64,000 bases of DNA from Natroniella sp046097105 (GTDB lineage: Bacteria; Bacillota; Halanaerobiia; Halobacteroidales; Halobacteroidaceae). Of the stretch, positions 57,132-64,000 are shown one piece after another; the stretch's first letter is position 1, and every line of letters begins with the position of its first letter. The notes below the pieces were generated by a model. That model made no database searches. It saw nothing but the letters and a program-made list of their open reading frames with translations, and was not told the DNA's origin. The stretch lies in the NCBI RefSeq assembly GCF_046097105.1, contig NZ_CP175562.1, positions 496,001 through 560,000 of the forward strand, given 5' to 3'. Position numbers and translations under genes: made by a program.

Positions 57132-58310
57132 TTGGAACTTACAATAAAACGTGATAAATTAATAGAAGAAGGGCTTTGTGATCATTGCTTAGGTAGACAA
57201 TTTGCTAAGTTAGGTTATGGACTTGAAAATTATGAGCGGGGTGCAATATTACGCTATAATAAAGAAGTTAGTAAGAAGGACTTTGTTAAAGACAATATAC
57301 CAAAACATTCTAAAATTGGTGGAGAATGTTGTTTATGTCAAGGCGTTTTTGAGAAGGTAGAAGATTACGCTAGTTTAGTTTGTAAGACATTAAAGCCATA
57401 TCAGTTAAATAGTATTTTAGTTGGTGTCTCTTTGCCACAGCAGATGAAAGAAGATGAGAAGAGGTTATGGTCTAAATATGGCAAACAAGATGCAGAATTA
57501 ATCAAATCGGAACTGAATCGTTTGATCGGCAAGAGGGTATTAAGAAAGCTTAATGTTGAGGTTGACTTTGAACGTCCTGATATTAGTCCGGTAGTTGATA
57601 TTGATAAGCAGAAGGTTAAATTACAGATTAGCTCACTTTTGATTTATGGTAAGTATAATAAATATATTCGTGGTATATCACAAACAAAGTGGTTCCATGA
57701 TAGAAGAGTAAAATCGGTAGAAGAGATTATAGCCCAACCAGTACTTGAGGTTGCTGAGGCTGATGGGGCCAAATTTCATGGGGCAGGAAGAGAAGATATT
57801 GATGTTAGATGTTTTGGAAAGAGAGATTTTGTTTTAGAGCTGATTAAGCCTAAAAAGAGAAACCTTGATTTGCAAGAATTAGAGAGAAGAATTAATACTT
57901 ATCAAGAACAAGTTGAAGTCTTTGAGTTGGAATTGACTTCTAAAAAAAAGGTTAAGAAAATAAAGGGTAAGAGGGCTTCTAAGGTTTATAAAGCTTTGAT
58001 TGTGACAGCTCAAGAGATTGACCCAGATAAGTTGAGTAAGTTAAAGCAACTTAGTGGTACTATCAAGCAACGTACTCCACAACGGGTTAACCATCGCAGA
58101 GCAGATATGGTCAGGCAGCGAGAAATCTATAAATTAGAACCAGAAATACTGACTGCTAATAAATTCGAATTAATAATTAAGGCTGAGGCAGGGGCTTATA
58201 TTAAGGAGCTGATCTCTAGTGATGATGGTCGAACAGAACCTAGTGTTGCTCAGTTGTTAGGTTGTTCAGCTGAATGTGAGAGATTAGATGTAATTGGAAT
58301 AGATAATTAA
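57132..58310 (+). CDS. pus10: tRNA pseudouridine synthase Pus10 (archaeal/eukaryotic type)
   Basis: Pus10 makes pseudouridine 54/55 in archaeal tRNA; bacteria normally use TruB for position 55. The 392-aa protein has the Pus10 layout: a zinc-binding N-terminus with CDHCLGRQF (C16, C19) and CCLC (C66, C69), a middle THUMP-like part, and a catalytic domain with GREDIDVRCFG, where D222 corresponds to the catalytic aspartate of GRxD, then FVLELIKPKKR, QRTPQRVNHRRADMVR, and the C-terminal AGAYIKELISSDDGRTEPS and VAQLLGC. TTG at 57132 follows AGAGGTGAT; ATGs at 57102 and 57114 are in frame but have no ribosome site. It is alone between sspF and pepF. Probably acquired from archaea. Confidence 0.9.
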   Translation: MELTIKRDKLIEEGLCDHCLGRQFAKLGYGLENYERGAILRYNKEVSKKDFVKDNIPKHSKIGGECCLCQGVFEKVEDYASLVCKTLKPYQLNSILVGVSLPQQMKEDEKRLWSKYGKQDAELIKSELNRLIGKRVLRKLNVEVDFERPDISPVVDIDKQKVKLQISSLLIYGKYNKYIRGISQTKWFHDRRVKSVEEIIAQPVLEVAEADGAKFHGAGREDIDVRCFGKRDFVLELIKPKKRNLDLQELERRINTYQEQVEVFELELTSKKKVKKIKGKRASKVYKALIVTAQEIDPDKLSKLKQLSGTIKQRTPQRVNHRRADMVRQREIYKLEPEILTANKFELIIKAEAGAYIKELISSDDGRTEPSVAQLLGCSAECERLDVIGIDN

Positions 58311-58376
58311 ATTAATATTTCTGAGCTGAACTTGGGTAATATAAGAGTAAGAGCAAATATAATGAGGAGGAGCTAA

Positions 58377-60176
58377 ATGGATAATCAAGGTTTGCCATCT
58401 AGGGGTGAGATTGAAGAGAAGTTTAAGTGGGATTTAACAGCTATTTATGAAAGTGATCAAAAATGGGAAGAAGAGTTTAGTCAAGTGGCAAGTAGAATAC
58501 CTGAACTTGAATCTTATCAAGGAGAGTTGGCAAAGTCAGCGGATAAATTATTAGCTGGCTTAGAGTTAAGTACTGAATTGAACCGTTTATTAGGAAATCT
58601 TTACACATATGCTAATCGCAAAAGTGATGAGGATACAACTAATAGTAAATATCAGGCTTTGCTTGCTAAAGTACAGGGATTGCAGAATCAATTATCCAGT
58701 GCTACTTCATTTATTATTCCTGAAATATTACAGTTGCCTGTTGAAAAGTTAAAGGACTTTATAGAACAAGAGGAGGGCCTAGAGCTTTATCAGCAGAATT
58801 TAGATGATATTATGAGAAGAAAAGAACATTTCTTGTCGCCAGCGGAAGAGAGGATTATTGCTTTGGCAGGAGAAGTAGCTCAAGGGCCAGAGAATATCTT
58901 TGGTATGCTCAATAATGCTGATCTAGATTTTCCAACTATTGAAGATGAGAATGGGGAGCAGATTCAAGTTACTCATGGACGCTTTATTGAGTTATTAAAG
59001 AGGGATAATAGAGAAGTAAGAAAATCAGCCTTTGAAGCTTATTATAATCTATACCAGGGTCAAGAAAATACTCTAGCTGCAACTCTAAGTACCAATATTA
59101 AGAAGGATCTTTTCTATATGAGAGCTAGAAATTATTCAAGTTCTTTAGAGGCATCATTAGATGGTGATAATATTCCAATTAAGGTTTATGATAATTTATT
59201 GCAGACTGTAGAGGATAATTTAGATTACCTACATGATTATATGGAGTTAAGAAAGAGAACATTACCTGTCGATGAACTTCATATGTATGATCTTTATACT
59301 CCATTAATTAGAGATATAGAGATGAAGATTGAATATCAAGAAGCTAAGGAGATTATTTTGCGGGCCTTAGAGCCTTTAGGTGAAGAATATTTAAAGGTTG
59401 TTAAAGAGTCATTTGAAGATAATTGGATCGATGTTTATGAAAACAAAGGAAAACGTAGTGGTGCTTATTCTGCTTCAGCTTATGATGCTCATCCTTACAT
59501 TCTATTAAATTATACAGAGCAGATTAATGACCTTTTTACGTTGGCCCATGAGTTAGGACATGCTTTACATTCATATTATTCTAATCAAAAGCAACCTTAT
59601 ATTTATGCTAATTATAGTATTTTTGTAGCAGAGGTTGCTTCGACAGTTAATGAAGCTTTACTAATGCATTATTTACTAGATAATACTGAGGATGAAGAAA
59701 AGCGAAAGTATATTTTAAATCATTATTTAGAGCAATTTAGAGGTACAGTCTATCGTCAGACTATGTTTGCAGATTTTGAAAAGCTGATTCATCAGCAAGC
59801 AGAAAAAGGTCAGGCTTTGACCTCAGATTTATTAGCAGAGTTATATTATGATTTAAATCAGAAATATTATGGAGAGCAGGTTGTAGTAGATGATCAAATT
59901 GCTATTGAATGGGCTAGAATCCCTCATTTCTATTATAACTTTTATGTTTATCAATATGCTACTGGTTTCTCTGCTGCTGTTGCTTTATCACAACAGATTT
60001 TAGAGGAAGGTCAAGAAGCTGTTGATAGATATTTAGAATTTTTAAAGGGTGGTAGTTCTGATTACCCACTTAACCTATTACAGCAAGCTGGAGTCGATAT
60101 GAAATCTTCTGAGCCTATTGAGAAGTCATTAGAGGTATTTTCAGATTTGATTCAAGAGATGGAGCAATTAATTTAA
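58377..60176 (+). CDS. pepF: Oligoendopeptidase F (M3 family)
   Basis: Cytoplasmic zinc peptidase that degrades short peptides. 599 aa with the zinc motif HELGHALHSYYS near residue 386 and the third ligand region VAEVASTVNEALL near 414; the C-terminal block IEWARIPHFYYNFYVYQYATG is typical of PepF. GGAGGAG precedes the ATG. Not coupled to Pus10 (66-base gap without terminator, so co-transcription is possible). Confidence 0.95.
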   Translation: MDNQGLPSRGEIEEKFKWDLTAIYESDQKWEEEFSQVASRIPELESYQGELAKSADKLLAGLELSTELNRLLGNLYTYANRKSDEDTTNSKYQALLAKVQGLQNQLSSATSFIIPEILQLPVEKLKDFIEQEEGLELYQQNLDDIMRRKEHFLSPAEERIIALAGEVAQGPENIFGMLNNADLDFPTIEDENGEQIQVTHGRFIELLKRDNREVRKSAFEAYYNLYQGQENTLAATLSTNIKKDLFYMRARNYSSSLEASLDGDNIPIKVYDNLLQTVEDNLDYLHDYMELRKRTLPVDELHMYDLYTPLIRDIEMKIEYQEAKEIILRALEPLGEEYLKVVKESFEDNWIDVYENKGKRSGAYSASAYDAHPYILLNYTEQINDLFTLAHELGHALHSYYSNQKQPYIYANYSIFVAEVASTVNEALLMHYLLDNTEDEEKRKYILNHYLEQFRGTVYRQTMFADFEKLIHQQAEKGQALTSDLLAELYYDLNQKYYGEQVVVDDQIAIEWARIPHFYYNFYVYQYATGFSAAVALSQQILEEGQEAVDRYLEFLKGGSSDYPLNLLQQAGVDMKSSEPIEKSLEVFSDLIQEMEQLI

Positions 60177-60189
60177 TAATTTAAAGGGG

Positions 60190-60220
60190 CAGATCTTTTA
60201 ATAAGGTCTGTTTCTTTTTT
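60190..60220 (+). terminator. Terminator after pepF
   Basis: CAGATCTT pairs with AAGGTCTG (one wobble) around a short loop, then TTTCTTTTTT. Confidence 0.8.
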
Positions 60221-60386
60221 GAAGCAAGAAATTACTTTAAGTTCTTTAGTTATTAGTAAGGCGATATTTTTATTCAATTCCATAATTTAAATTTTGAGGT
60301 GTTAAGTTACTAGAGGTTTTCCTTAGTGATTCTAGAATATTGTAATAATCAAGCTAATTAAATATAATATTAATGGAGGAGTAGTC

Positions 60387-61043
60387 ATGAAAAAATTTGT
60401 AATTGTTTTTGTGCTAATGGTTTTAGTAAGTTCATCTACACAAGTGTTGGCTAGAGGATTTGAAGTGGTTGGTGGAAGTACTTATAATACCTTTCTTCTT
60501 TCTTTATCTGTTGATGGTGAAGATGTCTTGATTGGAGATGGGATTAAGGAAAGGTTAGAATATGGAGTCGGTTTTTATGCTGGGGGAAGGTATTGGTTGA
60601 ATGATCGATTGGGAATTGAGGTAGGAGTTGACCAAGCGGCTAGTAGTTATGAAGAGTCCAATTCTGATTCTATCTTTGAGATTGAAGAAGAGTTGGTTGG
60701 CCCGTATGCTGGATTGAGGTATCGCTTAAATGATAAATTTCAACTAGAAGCGGGGGCTGTTAACTATTCTTATCAGCAGAGCCAAACTGAAATTTATCAA
60801 GATCTAGAGGAATTTGATGAAGTTTCTGCTAGAGGTGGGGGTTTAGGCTTTTTAATAGGAGGGGAATATAACTATTCAATCAGGGAAAATTTATCTTTGA
60901 TTAGTAGTTTTAATCATCGAATCATAACAATTGATATCAATGAAGCTTATGACTATGAGGAAAGCAGATTGGTTGATGTGGAGAAAGAAAAATTAAATAT
61001 GGGTGGCTTAAGGGTTAGTCTGGGCATTAGTTATGATTTTTAA
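60387..61043 (+). CDS. Outer-membrane beta-barrel protein
   Basis: A 218-aa protein with a signal peptide (about 1-22, ending TQVLA) and a body of alternating strands with aromatic girdles (GVGFYAGGRYWLNDRLGIEV, GPYAGLRYRLNDKFQLEAG), ending in SYDF, the C-terminal phenylalanine signal for outer-membrane insertion. It has about eight predicted strands, like OmpA/OmpW-size barrels. The substrate or role is unknown. GGAGGAG precedes the ATG. Independent evidence for an outer membrane in this sporeformer. Confidence 0.82.
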   Translation: MKKFVIVFVLMVLVSSSTQVLARGFEVVGGSTYNTFLLSLSVDGEDVLIGDGIKERLEYGVGFYAGGRYWLNDRLGIEVGVDQAASSYEESNSDSIFEIEEELVGPYAGLRYRLNDKFQLEAGAVNYSYQQSQTEIYQDLEEFDEVSARGGGLGFLIGGEYNYSIRENLSLISSFNHRIITIDINEAYDYEESRLVDVEKEKLNMGGLRVSLGISYDF

Positions 61044-61065
61044 GAAGTTATTAACTTAATTTTTC

Positions 61066-61097
61066 AAGGGAGAGTTACTTAAATAACTCTCCTTTTC
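61066..61097 (+). terminator. Terminator after the beta-barrel gene
   Basis: AAGGGAGAGTTA pairs with TAACTCTCCTT, followed by TTC and T. Confidence 0.88.
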
Positions 61098-61158
61098 TTG
61101 ATTTTAATAAAGATTAATATTTTAGCATAGTTTTATTTTTTACAATATATTACTAGTA

Positions 61159-61899
61159 TCAGCTAATTTCAAATATATGAGAAAGATGTTTTCCAAATAA
61201 GGCAATTATAGAGCAGATATTATAAAAATTCTTTTTAAAATAAGAAAACTTGCGGAATTTATTATTTTGAAAATTGTGGAAAGATATAATTTCTTTGTTA
61301 ATATGAGCATCACTACCAAAAGTAGCAAGTTTGTCTTCTTGTTTTCTCAATTTTTGAGCAATTAAATTTCTATTTTTAGGGACTGCGTGATTATATATTT
61401 CTATTCCATCCGCTTTTTGGAGGGCTTTTTTGATATAAGATTTATTTTTAATATAGTTTTTTTGAGCTATGCCTGCAATATGAGGAATAGAAATAAATGA
61501 ATTATATTTTTTAGCTTCAGTGAGATAATGTTGGTACATTTTATCAGTTCGTGTGATTTTATATTTATTTTTAAACGGCTCTACACTATTAATATAAAAA
61601 TCCTCTAGTTCTTGAGCTGTCTTAAAGTAGATTAGGAATTCAAAACTATCTTTACAGCCAACTTCTATCCCAGGAACAACATTTAAATTTTTTGTTGTAC
61701 ATAATTTAAGGTTATTTTTGATTGAATTATGATCAGTGATTGAGATTAGATGGGGGATGTGTTGTAAAAAATTTCTTAAAAATTTGGGCTTAATAAGTCC
61801 ATCACTATCTTCAGTATGAATATGAAGATCTATATATTCTAGTGAGGCTTGACTTGAAAACTCATCAAAAAAAGCAGGCAAATCATTAGCATTTATCAT
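61159..61899 (-). CDS. PHP-domain metal-dependent phosphoesterase-like protein
   Basis: 246 aa with the PHP motifs IDLHIHTEDSDG (about 22-33), SITDHNS (about 54-60), GIEVGC (about 77-82), IPHIAG (about 138-143) and TFGSDAH (about 193-199), which supply the metal ligands. The family includes nucleotide and histidinol phosphatases and other phosphoesterases; the substrate is unknown. The C-terminal 45 residues are aromatic and basic and not part of the usual fold. AGGAG lies before the ATG on the minus strand. Its codon use is more AT-rich than the neighbours. Monocistronic. Confidence 0.8.
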   Translation of the reverse strand: MINANDLPAFFDEFSSQASLEYIDLHIHTEDSDGLIKPKFLRNFLQHIPHLISITDHNSIKNNLKLCTTKNLNVVPGIEVGCKDSFEFLIYFKTAQELEDFYINSVEPFKNKYKITRTDKMYQHYLTEAKKYNSFISIPHIAGIAQKNYIKNKSYIKKALQKADGIEIYNHAVPKNRNLIAQKLRKQEDKLATFGSDAHINKEIISFHNFQNNKFRKFSYFKKNFYNICSIIALFGKHLSHIFEIS

Positions 61900-62090
61900 T
61901 AGGTTACTCCTTTACTTATTAGGATATAAAGTTATTATACCATTAAGTGAAGGGCTTTACAAATTACATTGGGAGAATAGATTTTCAATTTATGGAGATT
62001 GAGTATAGTTGATCTCTTAATTGTTCTTATTGTTTTATTAAGGACTAATCTTATTGTATTGCTATTAATTAGATATATGATATTTAGCAA
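61900..62090. other. Intergenic space between PHP gene and pdxT remnant
   Basis: No gene is visible on either strand. The first 40 bases probably hold the minus-strand PHP promoter (TATAAC-like words near 61926-61940, complement), not clear enough to place. Confidence 0.3.
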
Positions 62091-62134
62091 AAAAAGTTAA
62101 GCTGGTCTCCTAGGAAACCAACTTAACTTTTTAT
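62091..62134. terminator. Bidirectional terminator downstream of pdxS
   Basis: AAAAAGTTAAGCTGGT pairs with ACCAACTTAACTTTTT (one mismatch); A and T runs on either side. On the minus strand it ends the pdxS-pdxT' transcript. Confidence 0.85.
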
Positions 62135-62146
62135 TAATTCTCAATT

Positions 62147-62329
62147 TCATCTGTTAACTTTCTTTATAAAATATTGATGAACTGTCAAGTCTTGATCTAA
62201 TTCTGGATGGAATGATGTAACGAATAAATTACCTTGTTCAGCAGCTACAATCTTTCCATCTAGTTGTAATAAAGTGGTAACTCCATCTCCAATTTTAATC
62301 ATAACTAGATCACTCTCTTTATAGAATAC
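62147..62329 (-). pseudogene. pdxT: Truncated pdxT, C-terminal remnant
   Basis: Directly behind pdxS on the minus strand, one frame gives 61 codons that match the C-terminal third of the PdxT glutaminase: VFYKES at the start, GDGVTTLLQLDGKIVAAEQG, and then the catalytic-triad block TSFHPELDQDLTVHQYF, ending TGA at 62147. The N-terminal two thirds with the nucleophile cysteine are missing, and a stop stands before the remnant. A 51-codon frame from an ATG at 62300-62302 stays open, but a working glutaminase is impossible. The deletion must have removed about 130 codons. Confidence 0.85.
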
Positions 62330-62344
62330 TTAGTTGATAATTAT

Positions 62345-63223
62345 TTACCAACCACGATGGGCTAATTTTTCCTCTTGTGGTAATGTTTCAATATTAATCC
62401 CTACCATTGCTTCTCCAATATTTTCAGATACTTCAGCAATTATAGTAGGGTCATCATATTGAGCAGTAGCTTTAACGATAGCTTTGGCCCGTTTTTCTGG
62501 ATTACCAGATTTGAAGACACCAGAACCAACAAAGACCCCATCGCAACCAAGTTGCATCATCAAAGCAGCATCAGCTGGAGTAGCTACTCCTCCGGCAGCA
62601 AAATTGACTACTGGTAATTTAGCATGTTCAGCTACATATTGGACTAAATCAAAAGGAGCACTCATCTCTTTTGCAGCAGTCATTAATTCTCCGCTATCCA
62701 TAGTAGTTAATCTTCTAATTTGAGAGTTGACTGTTCTCATGTGTCTAACTGCTTCTACTACATTACCTGTACCTGCTTCACCTTTTGTTCTAATCATACC
62801 TGCTCCTTCGCCAATTCTGCGTAAAGCTTCACCTAAGTTTGTTGCTCCACAAACAAAAGGAACTTCAAACTTTGATTTGTCTATGTGATTATCTTCATCA
62901 GCAGGAGTCAACACTTCACTTTCATCTATGTAATTTACTCCTAATGCTTCTAACACTTGAGCTTCTACAAAGTGACCGATTCTTACTTTGGCCATTACAG
63001 GTATAGAAACAGCATTAATGATCTCTTTAATCATTGCTGGGTCAGAAGCTCTAGATACACCACCTTCTTTACGAATATCAGCTGGAACTCTTTCTAAAGC
63101 CATAACTGCAACTGCTCCAGCTTCTTCAGCAATTTTTGCTTCTTCTGGATCAGTTACATCCATAATCACCCCACCTTTTAACATTTGAGCTAAGTTTTTG
63201 TTCAATTCATATCGTTCAGTCAT
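62345..63223 (-). CDS. pdxS: Pyridoxal 5'-phosphate synthase subunit PdxS
   Basis: Builds PLP from ribose-5-phosphate, glyceraldehyde-3-phosphate and ammonia. 292 aa with GGVIMDVTDPEEAKIAEEAG, the catalytic lysine in VMAKVRIGHF near residue 80, and FVCGATNLGEALRRI near 125; GGVATPADAALMMQLG and GVFVGSGVFKS close the phosphate site. GGAGG precedes the ATG on the minus strand. Its partner PdxT, which supplies ammonia from glutamine, is reduced to a fragment downstream. Divergent from a PdxR-like regulator. Confidence 0.97.
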   Translation of the reverse strand: MTERYELNKNLAQMLKGGVIMDVTDPEEAKIAEEAGAVAVMALERVPADIRKEGGVSRASDPAMIKEIINAVSIPVMAKVRIGHFVEAQVLEALGVNYIDESEVLTPADEDNHIDKSKFEVPFVCGATNLGEALRRIGEGAGMIRTKGEAGTGNVVEAVRHMRTVNSQIRRLTTMDSGELMTAAKEMSAPFDLVQYVAEHAKLPVVNFAAGGVATPADAALMMQLGCDGVFVGSGVFKSGNPEKRAKAIVKATAQYDDPTIIAEVSENIGEAMVGINIETLPQEEKLAHRGW

Positions 63224-63311
63224 TATTCTTTTCCTCCTTTTTAGAAATCTTTACAACTAGTTAAGATTAAGTTATAATAAATGTATGGGTATAATATAAA
63301 AACAAAAAAAG

Positions 63312-63364
63312 TGTACCCGTAGTTTATTATGCCAAATTAGCAGTGTGTTGTCAAGAGGGGTACA
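63312..63364. promoter_or_regulatory. pdxS promoter with repeated operator-like motifs
   Basis: On the minus strand TTGACA (complement of 63349-63354), 17 bases, and CATAAT (complement of 63326-63331). TGTACCC at 63312-63318, near the expected transcription start, and GGGTACA at 63358-63364, just upstream of -35, are exact inverted copies that bracket the promoter; a weaker GGGTATA lies at 63287-63293. They are likely binding sites of the PdxR-like regulator encoded divergently. Confidence 0.6.
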
Positions 63365-63493
63365 ATGGTTTAGTTTTTTTAGGCACAATTAATTTTTATG
63401 TAATAGTTAGGCAATAAGGCGATTAATTTCCATTTTATCATTAAATTTAAATTAGCTATTAATTCACTTTAAATAATAAATGGGGTGTGAGTA

Positions 63494-64000
63494 ATGATTA
63501 AAACGATACAATTAGAAAAGGAATTAACCAAACCTTTGTATTTACAATTATATAGTCAAATTAAAAGGTTAATTGAAGAAAGAAAGCTGCAGGCTCATGA
63601 TAAATTACCTTCAATAAGAAGATTAGCTGAAGAGTTACAAGTTAATACTGTAACTATTGTTAATGGCTATAATGTATTAGAAGAGGAAGGCTTAGTTTAT
63701 AAAAAAGTAGGTAGTGGTACTTTTGTTATGCCTAATGAGGAAATTAAAGATAAACTTGAACCTAGTAAAGAAGAAAGCGATGAGTTAGAGTTAAAGAAGA
63801 GGGAAGGGATAATTAACTTTGGAACGGTTGCTCCCAGCCCTAGTCTATTTCCAATTCAATCTTTTAAAAGATTATTAAATCAGGTGCTTGATCGTGATCA
63901 AGGTTATGCTTTTGGTTATCAAAAAAGCCAAGGCTATTTACCACTGCGGGAATCAATTGCTCAATATGTGGAAAAATATCAGATAGAGATTGGTTCTGAG
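63494..64000 (+). CDS. pdxR: MocR/PdxR-type GntR regulator (cut by the window end)
   Basis: 169 codons are visible and the frame is still open at the window end. Residues 1-75 are a GntR-type winged helix (KPLYLQLYSQIKRLIEE, LPSIRRLAEELQVNT, GSGTFV), followed by a linker and the start of a class I aminotransferase-like domain (INFGTVAPSPSLFP, GYAFGYQKSQGYLPLRESIA). This MocR architecture, next to pdxS and divergent from it, is typical of PdxR, which senses PLP and controls pdxS. Gene symbol by context. Confidence 0.85.
   Translation, partial: MIKTIQLEKELTKPLYLQLYSQIKRLIEERKLQAHDKLPSIRRLAEELQVNTVTIVNGYNVLEEEGLVYKKVGSGTFVMPNEEIKDKLEPSKEESDELELKKREGIINFGTVAPSPSLFPIQSFKRLLNQVLDRDQGYAFGYQKSQGYLPLRESIAQYVEKYQIEIGSE

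Overview
The window looks like chromosome of an anaerobic, spore-forming, outer-membrane-bearing Firmicute of the order Halanaerobiales, probably near the Halobacteroidaceae; the species cannot be fixed from this sequence. The evidence is strongly A+T-rich coding DNA with GGAGG ribosome sites, sporulation genes (spoIVA, an sspF-type spore protein), Firmicute regulation (T-box, SAM-I and glycine riboswitches, remA, divIVA/sepF) and two predicted outer-membrane beta-barrel proteins. Nearly all genes are on the plus strand. No CRISPR array, prophage or insertion sequence was seen.

0-7 kb: der, plsY and gpsA; a gene-free stretch with repeat-like DNA; spoIVA; an HU gene; a branched-chain aminotransferase. 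7-14 kb: three chemoreceptors, the last two being tandem paralogues with a solute-binding-protein-like domain after the signalling domain. 14-20.6 kb: a threonine pathway operon (ACT protein, hom, lysC, thrB) and an outer-membrane protein gene; thrB carries two frameshifts and the membrane protein gene one, all in the same direction. 20.8-28.5 kb: two complete glycine riboswitches in series, then gcvT-gcvH-gcvPA-gcvPB, two radical SAM genes of the LipS1/LipS2 kind and lipM. This reads as a self-contained unit that makes the glycine cleavage system and lipoylates its H protein; lpdA lies 3 kb downstream, after ald-alr.

32.8-39.7 kb: an HlyD-like membrane protein, a PIN-PhoH ATPase and the division cluster yggS-sepF-proC-yggT-ylmH-divIVA, then mtnN. 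39.7-42.9 kb: ileS under an isoleucine T-box. 43-48.3 kb: an rRNA operon with three tandem promoters, 16S, 23S and tRNA-Asn, but no 5S gene. 48.5-52.7 kb: remA-gmk-rpoZ-coaBC-luxS and an OFA-family transporter. 52.8-57 kb: a LysM/NodB deacetylase, metK under a SAM-I riboswitch, a degenerate receiver fused to a zinc ribbon, and sspF.

57-64 kb: an archaeal/eukaryotic-type Pus10 pseudouridine synthase, pepF, a second beta-barrel protein, a PHP-domain protein, pdxS followed by only the 3' third of pdxT, and the start of a divergent MocR/PdxR-type regulator with repeated TGTACCC motifs in the shared promoter region.

Most notable: Pus10 in a bacterium, the chemoreceptor pair with a probably cytoplasmic binding-protein domain, the LipS1/LipS2 lipoylation module attached to gcv, the duplicated glycine riboswitch, and the truncated pdxT.
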